This document shows positions 53,947-62,204 of a stretch of 64,000 nucleotides of DNA, piece by piece. The notes under the pieces were generated by a model. That model ran no database searches, was not told the DNA's origin, and saw only the letters and a list, made by a program, of their open reading frames with translations. Both the position numbers and the translations under genes were made by a program. This DNA comes from Marvinbryantia formatexigens DSM 14469 (GTDB lineage: Bacteria; Bacillota; Clostridia; Lachnospirales; Lachnospiraceae). The DNA is taken from NCBI RefSeq assembly GCF_025148285.1, contig NZ_CP102268.1, positions 248,001 through 312,000 on the forward strand, in the 5' to 3' direction. Numbering within the stretch: the stretch's first letter is position 1; the number at the start of each line of letters is the position of its first letter.

Positions 53947-56094
53947 TTATGCCATCTCTTTTGCTGCGGCAACCTCATCCAGTGCACTGTCTGCTGCAGG
54001 ATATGGTCCCGCAAGGATCTTTTCCGGCTGTTTTCCCGCCGGATGGAAAGTCGTCACCATCTGCTCGACCATTCCCACGATATCCCCGCTGTTCTCATAA
54101 CTTGCCTTTGCAAGCTCCTCCAGCTGCCGCAGGAACTTCTCCACATCGAATGGGACCGGCTTCCCGATATGGATCAGGTCATTGTCTGTCTTTTTCAGAC
54201 CTTCCTCTGCCATCAGCTTTTCCTCGAAAAGCTTTTCGCCCGGCCGCAGCCCGGTATAGACGATCTTGATATCCTCATCCGGTTTATATCCGGAAAGCTT
54301 TATCAGGTTCCGCGCCAGCGTGTCGATCTTCACCGGCTCTCCCATGTCCAGCACAAATATCTCACCGCCCCATGCGTAAGTCCCTGCCTGCAGCACCAGG
54401 CTGACCGCCTCCGGGATGGTCATGAAGTAGCGGATGATGTCCGGATGGGTGACGGTCACCGGTCCGCCCGCTTCTATCTGCTTTTTGAAGAGCGGGATCA
54501 CGGAGCCGTTGCTGCCCAGCACATTCCCGAAGCGTACCGCCACAAACTGTGTCCCCGGATGCTCCCCGTTTTTCACACTCTCCATATTCAGACCGGGATG
54601 CTTCCCGTCCATGCCGTCCACCGCCATGTGGTCCTCCGGGTCGTGCGCTATCTGCCCGTCTATCTGTTTGTCCATGTGCGCGTGCAGGAACGGGAGCAGG
54701 TCCATCCTCCCCGCCTTGCTGATGGCGTCCATGCTCTGGATGACCATCTCGCACAGGCGCTTGCTGGCGCCCATGATGTTGGTCGGGTTCACCGCCTTGT
54801 CCGTGCTGATCAGCACGAACCGCTGCGTGCCGTTTTTCAGCGCCGCATAGGCTGTCTTGTACGTGCCGACCACATTGTTCTTGATTGCCTCGTTCGGGCT
54901 CGTCTCCATCAGCGGGACATGCTTGTGCGCCGCAGCATGGTAGACGATATCCGGCCTGTAGGTCTCAAATACCTGGTTGATCCTCCGGCTGTCGCGCACG
55001 GAGCCGATCAGTACCGACAGCTTCAGGTCCGGGTATTTCCGGCGCAGCTCCTGCTCGATGTCGTAGGCATTGTTTTCATAGATGTCGAAAATGACCAGCT
55101 GTCCCGGCTCATGCCCGGCGATCTGCCTGCAGAGCTCGCTGCCGATGGAACCGCCCCCGCCTGTTACCAGGATTGTTTTTCCTTTTATGTACCGGAAGAT
55201 CTCCTCCATGTTGACTTTTATCGGGTCCCTGCCCAGCAGCTCCTCCACCGCCACCGGCTTCATCCTGCTTAAGGACACCTCCCCGTTTGCCAGCTGGTAG
55301 ACGCCCGGCAGGCTCTTCAGCTCGCACCCCGTCTCCTTGCAGATGTCCAGGATTGCCCTCCGGTCCTCCGCGGATGCGGTCGGAATGGCGAACAGGATCT
55401 GGTCGATCTTATATTTCCGGACATTCTCCGGGATGGAGTCCCTGCCGCCCGCGACCGGGATGCCTTCCATCAGCCTGCCCCATTTATTGGGATTGTCGTC
55501 GATCACACAGCAGGGACGTGCCTCTGCCTCCCCGGAATTTTTCAGCTCGCGGATGATCACCTGCCCGGCTGCCCCGGCCCCGATGATCATTGCATTGCGG
55601 ACTGCACGTCCGTCCTGTCTCCGGCGTGCGCGCTCCATCGTGATGTAGCGGTAGGAAAACCGCACCGCGATCACGAGGCAGTACTGCATGACCGCACCGA
55701 TGATGTAATACGATACCGGCATCCGCTGCAGGAAAAGCGTGATCCCTGCTGTATGGAATACCGCCGTGGCAAGGGACGCCACCGTGATGCGGTTGAGCTC
55801 ACTGAAGCTTGCAAACTGCCATATGCTGCTGTAGAGCCGCAGGGCATAAAACACTGCCACCATGAATACTGCATAAAACGGCATGAATTTCACAAAAGCA
55901 TCCAGATATTCCGGAGGGATCTGTGATACGTGCATGTCGAAACGCAGCAGCAGCGCAAAAAAATAGGATGCACACGCCGCGACCACGTCATACAGCACAA
56001 GATAAAGCGCGATCACTTCCCAGTGCTGGAACCTGTGTTTTTTTTCTTTCGTCTGTCCTGATACCTGTTTCCCGTTTTTCTGTTCTTCTCTCAT
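53947..56094 (-). CDS. capD: CapD-like membrane UDP-HexNAc 4,6-dehydratase
   Basis: 715 residues from the ATG at 56094. Four N-terminal membrane helices, then a CoA-binding-like Rossmann unit (NAMIIGAGAAGQVIIRELKN) and the catalytic SDR domain: KTILVTGGGGSIGSELCRQI, IVYHAAAHKHVPLMETSP, LISTDKAVNPTNIMGASKRL, RFGNVLGSNGSVIPLF. This is PglF/CapD-type, forming UDP-4-keto-6-deoxy-GlcNAc. The insert around HAHMDKQIDGQIAHDPEDHM is unusual in length. It is the first structural gene of the operon; its start overlaps the stop of an 11-codon leader frame. GC-rich relative to the following genes. Confidence 0.9.
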   Translation of the reverse strand: MREEQKNGKQVSGQTKEKKHRFQHWEVIALYLVLYDVVAACASYFFALLLRFDMHVSQIPPEYLDAFVKFMPFYAVFMVAVFYALRLYSSIWQFASFSELNRITVASLATAVFHTAGITLFLQRMPVSYYIIGAVMQYCLVIAVRFSYRYITMERARRRQDGRAVRNAMIIGAGAAGQVIIRELKNSGEAEARPCCVIDDNPNKWGRLMEGIPVAGGRDSIPENVRKYKIDQILFAIPTASAEDRRAILDICKETGCELKSLPGVYQLANGEVSLSRMKPVAVEELLGRDPIKVNMEEIFRYIKGKTILVTGGGGSIGSELCRQIAGHEPGQLVIFDIYENNAYDIEQELRRKYPDLKLSVLIGSVRDSRRINQVFETYRPDIVYHAAAHKHVPLMETSPNEAIKNNVVGTYKTAYAALKNGTQRFVLISTDKAVNPTNIMGASKRLCEMVIQSMDAISKAGRMDLLPFLHAHMDKQIDGQIAHDPEDHMAVDGMDGKHPGLNMESVKNGEHPGTQFVAVRFGNVLGSNGSVIPLFKKQIEAGGPVTVTHPDIIRYFMTIPEAVSLVLQAGTYAWGGEIFVLDMGEPVKIDTLARNLIKLSGYKPDEDIKIVYTGLRPGEKLFEEKLMAEEGLKKTDNDLIHIGKPVPFDVEKFLRQLEELAKASYENSGDIVGMVEQMVTTFHPAGKQPEKILAGPYPAADSALDEVAAAKEMA

Positions 56095-56126
56095 AGCTTT
56101 TCCCAACAATATTTTGATTTTTTCAT
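56091..56126 (-). CDS. 11-codon leader peptide overlapping the capD start
   Basis: ATG at 56126 with CAGGGAGTTT directly upstream encodes MKKSKYCWEKL and stops at a TGA that shares bases with the capD ATG (ATGA). The good ribosome site here and the poor one (GGGAAAAGCT) for capD suggest that capD is translated by coupling from this frame. It holds no run of a single amino acid, so classical amino-acid attenuation is unlikely. Confidence 0.5.
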   Translation of the reverse strand: MKKSKYCWEKL

Positions 56127-56202
56127 AAACTCCCTGTATAATCCTGCCCGTGTGCGGCTTCCCATGCGCCGCAGGACCTGATAACCGAATATTTCCGGTA
56201 GA
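56127..56202 (-). promoter_or_regulatory. Structured 5' leader of the capsule operon, candidate LoaP-recognition region
   Basis: Between the predicted start of transcription (about 56202) and the leader peptide the RNA can form ACCG/CGGT around GAAATATT, and two mutually exclusive pairings: TGCGGC with GCCGCA, or CCTGC with the later GCAGG. Alternative structures in a long operon leader with loaP nearby fit antitermination control. No U-run is seen, so this is not a plain terminator. Confidence 0.4.
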
Positions 56203-56208
56203 CATCTG

Positions 56209-56237
56209 TCTATACTATTTTTCGCAAAAAATGTAAA
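56209..56237 (-). promoter_or_regulatory. Sigma-A-type promoter of the capsule operon
   Basis: On the minus strand TTTACA (56237-56232) and TATAGA (56214-56209) are separated by 17 bases. It lies just downstream of the terminator hairpin of the recombinase genes and about 110 bases upstream of the capD start, directing transcription into the whole polysaccharide operon. Confidence 0.7.
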
Positions 56238-56260
56238 AATTTCTCACAAACGCAAAAAAT

Positions 56261-56324
56261 GCCCTGCCGGGCGCATAGCATATTAAGAAGATACTTTCCT
56301 CTCATACTATGCGCCCGGCAGGGC
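56261..56324. terminator. Bidirectional 18-bp stem terminator between recombinase and capsule genes
   Basis: GCCCTGCCGGGCGCATAG at 56261-56278 and its exact complement at 56307-56324 form an 18-bp GC-rich stem around a 28-base loop. An A-run lies on the left and a T-run (56327-56333) on the right, so each strand has a U-run after the stem. It would end the recombinase transcript on the minus strand. Confidence 0.85.
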
Positions 56325-56342
56325 GCTTTTTTTGCTGCATCG

Positions 56343-58475
56343 CTATATTTCTTTTTTCTCTTTCTTTTCCCCTTTCCGCAGATACCTGCGGTATTGAATA
56401 CTGTTGCCGCACACCTTATAAGGTACATCCAGAATTTCTACGCTGCCATCGTCTCTGCATTTTTTAAAGCCCAGGAAGCTGCCCAGAGTACGCCGGTTTC
56501 CTGTTGTCATCAGCTTTACTCCGAAATTAGTGGTATACTCAATGCAATCTCCGCGAATCGTTCCGCTGAGAATAAATGCCATATAAATTCCCCGTTCAAA
56601 TGGAAGAAAATCCGGTGCAGCCATCATCTTTTCCAATGGAAGGTTCCGCTGTCCACCCCTTGCGTTTTTTCGTGCGCCGGTTTTTGCAGTGCCGTCTATA
56701 TTCCGTAAAAAGCTTCCCTGCACATCCAGTCCGTCGACCATAATCCTCATTCCGGCGCGATTTACTTCCGGCAGTTCCTTTAGGCATTTCAAGAAAAAAT
56801 CAAAATTTTTCTGCATAACTGTCGTGGTTCCCTGTCCGGAAGCCAGCGCGTTTTTCTGCTGCTGCAGCTCATACAACTGCTGACGCAGGTTTTCTTCCGT
56901 CTCCGCTCTTTCTTCCTGTATTTTTCCAGGCTCTTTATTCATTCCCGGCGCTTTCTCCCACGCGGCGTCGCTCTGCCTGTCCGTCATCCGCCTTAACTTA
57001 TTTTCCAGCTCCGCGATCTGGTCGTCCAGTATTTCCATACGCACAGCGGAAATATGATTTCCCCTCTCCCGCTGGCAGGCGCTCTCATAAGCTTCTTGAA
57101 ACAAGGTACAAATCCGGCTGGAATTCCCATTCGCTTCATAGTCTCTCTTCAGAGCATACAGCATTTCCATAAAACTCTGCTCAATGGCGCACTCATGCAG
57201 AATTTCCGACGGACAGTTCCTGTCTTTCTTTTCGCTGTGGATCCCGGAAATCTTTCCTTTACGCTCCCCGGCTCTTCGTTCGCATTTCCATACTGGATAA
57301 GCGTAGACATACTTCTCCAGATAGCGCGAGGTATCTCCCCCGGTTGCTGCAAGAGAGCGTTCATCCGTGTATCCGCTGGCAGTCCCGGTATAAGTCATCC
57401 GGATCAATTTTCCTCCGCATTCTTCCTCCGTCCCGGATAGCGCTGCTTTGCAGCGCAGGTTGAAAAACGGCGATTTTCCCGGTCCCGTCTGCCTCTTTTC
57501 GTCTGCGATACATTCCGTATTTTCCCCGGATTTTTTACGGAGCATCGCCTGCACCTTATCCCAGGTGGTCCGGTCGATGATAGCGGCATGATGATTCTTC
57601 ACATAATACTTTGGTGCCTCGCCATGATTAATCGTAGAACGATGCGTCAGAAAATCTCTGGTAACCGTTTTCTGCATTTCCAGGTCCCCTACGTATTTTT
57701 CATTGCGGAGCACCGTCATGACCGAGCTGCAGGACCAGTTTTTATCATTTATGGTTTTGCGTCCCAGCTTATTGAGCTCCTCCGCGATCCGGTTGGCCGA
57801 CCGGCCGCAGACGTATCTGTCAAAAATATACTGCACGGTGGCTGCCTGCTCCGGGTTTATGACCCAGGTGCCGTCCTCCGCTTTATCATATCCAATCATC
57901 CGCTTCAGATTAATCTGCGGGATACCCGCCTGGAAATTTTTCCGGAAGGTCCAGCGGATATTCTCGGAAATGGACCGCGACTCATCCTGCGCCAGAGCAG
58001 AAAGAATCGTCAGAATCAGCTCGCCGGTCGCATCCAGCGTATCAACATTTTCTTTCTCAAAATAAACGCCCACCGGCGGATTCTGCTGCCGCAATTCGCG
58101 TACACAGTTGAGCGTGTCGACCGTATTCCGCGCAAAACGGGAAATGGACTTTGTCACGATATAATCCAGCCTGCCGTTCCTGGCGTCCTCCATCATACGG
58201 TTAAACGCATCTCGGTGTGCGCGGCTGGTACCGGAAATCGCCTCGTCCGCATAGATACCGGCAAAACGCCATCCCTCCCGGTTCTGAATGAGACCTGCAT
58301 AAAATGCTTTCTGATTCGTATATGAGGTCAGCTGGCTTTCATCCCCTGTGGAGACACGGCAATAAGCTGCCACGCGGATATTTGTCTGCTTCTTTAACTG
58401 TGCCCCGCCCTGGACCGACCGTTTTGTTGCCGGTATAACAGAAACCTGCGGACCTTTTGCCTCTGCTGTTATCAT
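56343..58475 (-). CDS. Large serine recombinase
   Basis: 710 residues. The resolvase domain has VAAYCRVSTGDESQLTSYTN (catalytic Ser in RVST), IVTKSISRFARNTVDTL and ALAQDESRSISENIRW; a Recombinase domain (IGYDKAEDGTWVINPEQAAT, WSCSSVMTVLRNEKYVGD), a zinc-ribbon-like segment and a coiled coil (LRQQLYELQQQKNALASG) follow. Such enzymes integrate and excise phages and conjugative elements. It starts ten bases after the stop of a second recombinase, so they are one operon; paired large serine recombinases are known in Clostridia elements. The zinc-ribbon area is long and poor in Cys pairs. Confidence 0.9.
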   Translation of the reverse strand: MITAEAKGPQVSVIPATKRSVQGGAQLKKQTNIRVAAYCRVSTGDESQLTSYTNQKAFYAGLIQNREGWRFAGIYADEAISGTSRAHRDAFNRMMEDARNGRLDYIVTKSISRFARNTVDTLNCVRELRQQNPPVGVYFEKENVDTLDATGELILTILSALAQDESRSISENIRWTFRKNFQAGIPQINLKRMIGYDKAEDGTWVINPEQAATVQYIFDRYVCGRSANRIAEELNKLGRKTINDKNWSCSSVMTVLRNEKYVGDLEMQKTVTRDFLTHRSTINHGEAPKYYVKNHHAAIIDRTTWDKVQAMLRKKSGENTECIADEKRQTGPGKSPFFNLRCKAALSGTEEECGGKLIRMTYTGTASGYTDERSLAATGGDTSRYLEKYVYAYPVWKCERRAGERKGKISGIHSEKKDRNCPSEILHECAIEQSFMEMLYALKRDYEANGNSSRICTLFQEAYESACQRERGNHISAVRMEILDDQIAELENKLRRMTDRQSDAAWEKAPGMNKEPGKIQEERAETEENLRQQLYELQQQKNALASGQGTTTVMQKNFDFFLKCLKELPEVNRAGMRIMVDGLDVQGSFLRNIDGTAKTGARKNARGGQRNLPLEKMMAAPDFLPFERGIYMAFILSGTIRGDCIEYTTNFGVKLMTTGNRRTLGSFLGFKKCRDDGSVEILDVPYKVCGNSIQYRRYLRKGEKKEKKEI

Positions 58476-58485
58476 GTTATGTGCC

Positions 58486-60423
58486 TCACCTTTCTCCTGT
58501 TCTTCTGCAGTCTCTCTCCATCATGCACTGCCCGTCGCAATGTCCCGCCGTATTGCGGAAATCTCCGATATTCGTGTGCATCTCGACCTCTGTCCGGGTA
58601 TCATCAAACCAGTGGACCGTATATTGAAGCGGCGAATGTACGGTAATGGAAAGAACAAATGCACTTATATGTTCTTCCGTAATACCGTTCAGAAATTCGA
58701 CCGTTCCAGACTGTCCCACAGGAAGCCCCTTCATCCATGCAATCGTTTTTTCCCGGCAGTCGTAGTTTTCCTCCAGTTCCGTCCAGTAAGCTTCCAGATA
58801 ATTCATACGTTCAGTCAGCTTCTGCTCCCGCTCTTTTTCTTTCGCAAGCTTCTGCTCCGTTTCCTTCAGCCCGGTCATAATCTCCTTCATCTCTTGCTCC
58901 CGGATACACAGCTCCGCCTTATGCGACTGTTTTCGACTTTCGAGCAGACAAAGCTCCCTCTGCAGACTTTCGATCTTCCTTCCGGCATCTGAAATCTGAG
59001 ATTTTAAGAAAGAGCGGTCACGCTCTATATAATCCAGGCGGCAGGCATCCTCCAGCCGCTTCTGCATCTGTGGCACAAAATGAGCAGCTTCATCAGAAAA
59101 GGGAATTTTCCGGGCATCGTCCAGCGCAAAGCGCCCGCTCATAATATCCGCAAGCTTCGCCTCATCCACAAGCGGCAGGGTCGTCAGACGGAATCGCTCC
59201 ATCACTGCCCTGCGAAACATTCTCACTATCTGCTTTTCATAGACCTTTTCGGAATGACAGATTATTTTCCCGTTATTTAAAGTTGTGGAAGGACAGAACC
59301 AGATTGGATGAAACTTCGTGTTTCTCACATGAAAATACCGTCCACATTCCGCACAAAGCAATCTGCCGGAAAAAGCCCGCATCTGGCGCTTCTTTCTGTG
59401 CTTTCCATAGGTGTCTGCATTCATCCTTACGATTTTGGAAGCTTCCTCATACAGCTCCCGGTCAATAATTGCCGTATGATGATTTCTTACAAGATACTGT
59501 GTGACCTCTCCTCTGTTGATTCTGGTCTGATGAGATAAATAGTCCAAAGTGAAGGTTTTCTGAATCAGTACATCGCCGGCATACCGTTCCCGGTGGAGTA
59601 TCTGGGAGATATGACGCGCGGTCCAGCCCTCGTCCAGATTTTTGTACAGCTGCCCTTTTTCCGGATGCGCTTTTCTCTTTCTGCTGTAAAATGACTCCGG
59701 TGAAGAAATGCCCTCCCGGTTCAGCTCCCCGGCTATTGTATGAAAGGGCATCCCGTCTGCCGCCATCTGGAATATCCAGCGGACGATTTCTGCCTCCGCC
59801 TCAACGGTTTCAATATCTTTATACTGATAGCCACTGTCCGTGATAACCATTTTTCCGTTGTACTGGTATCCATACAGCTTCTGATTGCGCACGTCCCCTC
59901 TGGGAAATCTTTTCTGCATTCCCCAGCGGATGTTTCCGGAAATGCTCCTGCTCTCCTCCTGCGCGATGGCTCCCAGCGCAGTCAGGATAAATTCGCTCGT
60001 CGGTTCCGCCGTATCCAGCGCTTCCTTCTCAAACATGATCGTCACATGATAATCCCGCAGCGTTCTTAGGGCAATCATAAAATCCGCCGTATTCCGGGCA
60101 AATCTGGAAATAGATTTACACACAATGCGATTAATTTTTCCTTCCCTGCAATGACGCAGGATACGCTTAAAGCCTGTCCGCTTTTCTCCGTTAGTGCCGG
60201 ACCTTCCATAATCGGAATATATGCCCGCCGATATCCAGGATGCATTTTTCGTCAGCAGCTGCTGAAAGTATCGCTCCTGCGTTTCATACGAGTTTTCCTG
60301 GTCTGACAGGTCCGTAGAAACGCGGATATACGCCGCAACCTTCTGCCGTCCTGTCTCTGCTTCCGTCCGGCAAAAGGATTCCCCAAATCCGGTATTGATA
60401 CCGTTTTTCTGTTCCCCTTCCAT
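58486..60423 (-). CDS. Large serine recombinase
   Basis: 645 residues. KVAAYIRVSTDLSDQENSYE holds the catalytic Ser (RVST), IVCKSISRFARNTADFM and AIAQEESRSISGNIRWG follow, then the Recombinase domain (YQYKDIETVEAEAEIVRWIF) and a zinc ribbon (GRLLCAECGRYFHVRNTKFH with a WFCPS partner) and coiled coil. Start ATG at 60423 with AAAGGGAATAAATAAA upstream. First gene of the recombinase pair. The attachment sites could not be identified. Confidence 0.9.
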   Translation of the reverse strand: MEGEQKNGINTGFGESFCRTEAETGRQKVAAYIRVSTDLSDQENSYETQERYFQQLLTKNASWISAGIYSDYGRSGTNGEKRTGFKRILRHCREGKINRIVCKSISRFARNTADFMIALRTLRDYHVTIMFEKEALDTAEPTSEFILTALGAIAQEESRSISGNIRWGMQKRFPRGDVRNQKLYGYQYNGKMVITDSGYQYKDIETVEAEAEIVRWIFQMAADGMPFHTIAGELNREGISSPESFYSRKRKAHPEKGQLYKNLDEGWTARHISQILHRERYAGDVLIQKTFTLDYLSHQTRINRGEVTQYLVRNHHTAIIDRELYEEASKIVRMNADTYGKHRKKRQMRAFSGRLLCAECGRYFHVRNTKFHPIWFCPSTTLNNGKIICHSEKVYEKQIVRMFRRAVMERFRLTTLPLVDEAKLADIMSGRFALDDARKIPFSDEAAHFVPQMQKRLEDACRLDYIERDRSFLKSQISDAGRKIESLQRELCLLESRKQSHKAELCIREQEMKEIMTGLKETEQKLAKEKEREQKLTERMNYLEAYWTELEENYDCREKTIAWMKGLPVGQSGTVEFLNGITEEHISAFVLSITVHSPLQYTVHWFDDTRTEVEMHTNIGDFRNTAGHCDGQCMMERDCRRTGER

Positions 60424-60728
60424 TTTATTTATTCCCTTTTATTCCTTTATTCCCTGCAATTCTTATATTTTCTCATTTTCTAAGAAGATTACGTTCATTG
60501 CTTTCCTGTTAATCTGTTTCATGATGCTTCCATTATCCATCTTTTTGGGATAAAGTTCAATACTGTCTATAAAGTCTTTCATAAATTCTTTCTTTTCAGG
60601 CTTCCTGTATAATACAAAGTGTAAAGGATGAATGCACAGAAAGGAATGGAGCTGAAAGATACCTCAGTGTAAAATAAGAAATACTGACCTTTTTTCTGAA
60701 GAAATTATCGCGATTAGCAAGAAAGCCT
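60424..60728. other. Intergenic region with short coding remnants
   Basis: Mostly non-coding. TGTATAAT near 60606 resembles a -10 box with no matching -35. A frame giving NTDLFSEEIIAISKKAYEKV near 60686-60750 looks like protein sequence but lacks a start, so this may be decayed coding DNA of the mobile element. No gene can be supported. Confidence 0.4.
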
Positions 60729-60827
60729 ATGAAAAGGTCACAGTCATTACTTAGAGATAGGCAGAGGCTGGCGAAACTTGTTATGCGTGCGAATGGATAT
60801 GAGACAGAATTTTATAAGAAAGAATAA
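60729..60827 (+). CDS. Possible 32-residue small protein or gene remnant
   Basis: ATG at 60729 to a TAA at 60825-60827 encodes MKRSQSLLRDRQRLAKLVMR then ANGYETEFYKKE, a basic helix-like peptide. There is no convincing ribosome site, and a hairpin follows the stop closely, as expected for the end of a transcribed unit. It could be the tail of a decayed gene of the mobile element. Confidence 0.25.
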   Translation: MKRSQSLLRDRQRLAKLVMRANGYETEFYKKE

Positions 60828-60834
60828 ATGTAAG

Positions 60835-60859
60835 AGGCACCCACAAAAAGTGGATGCCT
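60835..60859 (+). terminator. Hairpin after the small open frame
   Basis: AGGCA with TGCCT and, inside, CCAC with GTGG pair around an AAAAA loop, followed by TTTA. It would be a weak intrinsic terminator on the plus strand. Confidence 0.45.
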
Positions 60860-60894
60860 TTACTGCCCTTACAGCGAAAATACTTCTTAAAAAA

Positions 60895-60980
60895 TTGCCC
60901 TTACGGCGTACAATCAGTAATTAAAAGCTTGCCCTTACGGCGTACAATCAGTAATTAAAAGCTTGCCCTTACGGCGTATA
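60895..60980. repeat. 34-bp tandem direct repeats (2.5 copies plus one degenerate copy)
   Basis: Two identical 34-bp units at 60895-60928 and 60929-60962, each starting TTGCCCTTACGGCGTACAAT, and a partial third from 60963 (TTGCCCTTACGGCGTA). A decayed unit (TGCCCTTACAGCG) begins near 60864. There are no unique spacers, so this is not a CRISPR array. Iterons, a recombinase binding site or a plain tandem duplication are possible. Confidence 0.8.
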
Positions 60981-61023
60981 TCGCTTTCTGTCACTTATAT
61001 AATAAAGTATATGCGCCCAAAAG

Positions 61024-61716
61024 TCAATTGGTTTCTTCTGACTTTTCATTTTTTTCGGCAGTCTCTTTATTATCTGCGGATTTCAGCAATTTATTCTCTT
61101 CAAGGAGCTTGTCATAAGCCTCTTGTAGTGCTTTATTCTTTTCCTTTTCCTGTTCAAAGGCTTGTACCAGTTTCTGGTGCTCAATCCATTCTTTGGAGAA
61201 GAAATTTTTAATCATAGTTTTGCGTACTTCACGAAAAACGCCATTATCATCATTTACATCTCCGGCAATCATTCCTAATACAGAAATAATACGGGCTTTG
61301 GACATAATCTTTGCATTATTAAGAATCAAGGCACAATCATGTGCAAACCCTTCAACAGCACCAACTTTGCGATAATACCATTTCCCAGATGGATTATCGA
61401 TTGGATGATAAGCAGCGGACACTTTCACGAGGGTACTTGTGGTTGGAATTACTAAAACAGTATTTGCCCATTCTTCAATAATAACAGCAGGATGCTTGTA
61501 AGAAAGTTCTGGAGAAAAATTATTTCCCCATTCCATTTGAACAATTGTTCCAACTCCATAAGAACGCTTTACAGAAAGGTTCTTTTTCGTAACCCAACGG
61601 TTCAAGCTACTGATAATCATTGCCATTTCACTTTCAGTTAATCGTTCAGAGGCGTATATTAAATTGGATAGTATCTGCATGTATGAAGCTAAAACTTCAC
61701 TGGTGTCTTTCGCCAT
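61024..61716 (-). CDS. PemK/MazF-family toxin-like protein with C-terminal coiled coil
   Basis: 230 residues. The central part (YGVGTIVQMEWGNNFSPELS, KHPAVIIEEWANTVLVIPTT) matches the PemK/MazF fold, which cleaves mRNA at specific sequences. An extra N-terminal helical region (about 1-50) and a long charged coiled coil (QAFEQEKEKNKALQEAYDKL) surround it. The usual small antitoxin gene is not seen directly upstream, so either the flanking regions provide self-inhibition or it is a lone housekeeping-like PemK. No clear ribosome site precedes the ATG at 61716. Confidence 0.75.
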   Translation of the reverse strand: MAKDTSEVLASYMQILSNLIYASERLTESEMAMIISSLNRWVTKKNLSVKRSYGVGTIVQMEWGNNFSPELSYKHPAVIIEEWANTVLVIPTTSTLVKVSAAYHPIDNPSGKWYYRKVGAVEGFAHDCALILNNAKIMSKARIISVLGMIAGDVNDDNGVFREVRKTMIKNFFSKEWIEHQKLVQAFEQEKEKNKALQEAYDKLLEENKLLKSADNKETAEKNEKSEETN

Positions 61717-62146
61717 TGTGGAACGCGATATCGGGTCAGTAGCAATGGACGTTTCTGGTAATATGAGAACTATTATAACATGTATTTATAGATATTAAAA
61801 TAGTAAAATGATTTCAAAATAAATTTCCGAAAATAATTTTTGAAATAAATTCGTATTTATTGTTTGAAAGGAATTATAGCAAATACATATTTTAAGAGTG
61901 AAAGGTGTATTTTCTTATGGATTTCTTTGTGCTACTACCTTCAAAGTTTATAAAAAAATAACAAGTTTTTATATTACCATGAAAAAAGGGCACAAAAGAC
62001 CAAGACACCATAAAATGTCTATAGAACATTCCCTATGTTAATGAGAGTTGCGTTGTATATGAACCGGATTGATGAGCAGACGATCAGCCTTTCAATGGCA
62101 ACGGGCTTGACATTGGAAAATTGAATGTAAATGGAAAGTTGGAAGG
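61717..62146. other. AT-rich intergenic region, no gene supported
   Basis: A very AT-rich stretch (61800-61980) suggests promoter or curvature sequence for the PemK-like gene on the left. A 26-codon frame at 62041-62121 (MRVALYMNRIDEQTISLSMA) has the look of a recombinase N-terminus but ends at once; it is probably a remnant. Confidence 0.4.
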
Positions 62147-62183
62147 ACACTTACTGAGGTTTCTCGGTAGGTGTTTTTCTTTT
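62147..62183 (+). terminator. Intrinsic terminator just upstream of the methyltransferase gene
   Basis: ACACTTACTGAG (62147-62158) pairs with CTCGGTAGGTGT (62163-62174) through two G-U pairs, with a GTTT loop, followed by TTTTCTTTT. It ends a transcript about ten bases before the AAAGGAGG ribosome site of the next gene, so it may act as an attenuator for it. Confidence 0.7.
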
Positions 62184-62204
62184 GCAGAAAAAAGGAGGAT
62201 ACCC

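Noticed and set aside
54043-55272. Long plus-strand open frame across the capD-like gene
   Set aside because: It is antisense to a well-supported gene, its residues are of low-complexity Arg/His/Leu type and it has no homolog-like motif.
60864-60980. Possible CRISPR array from repeated 34-bp units
   Set aside because: The units abut with no unique spacers and there are no cas genes in the window.
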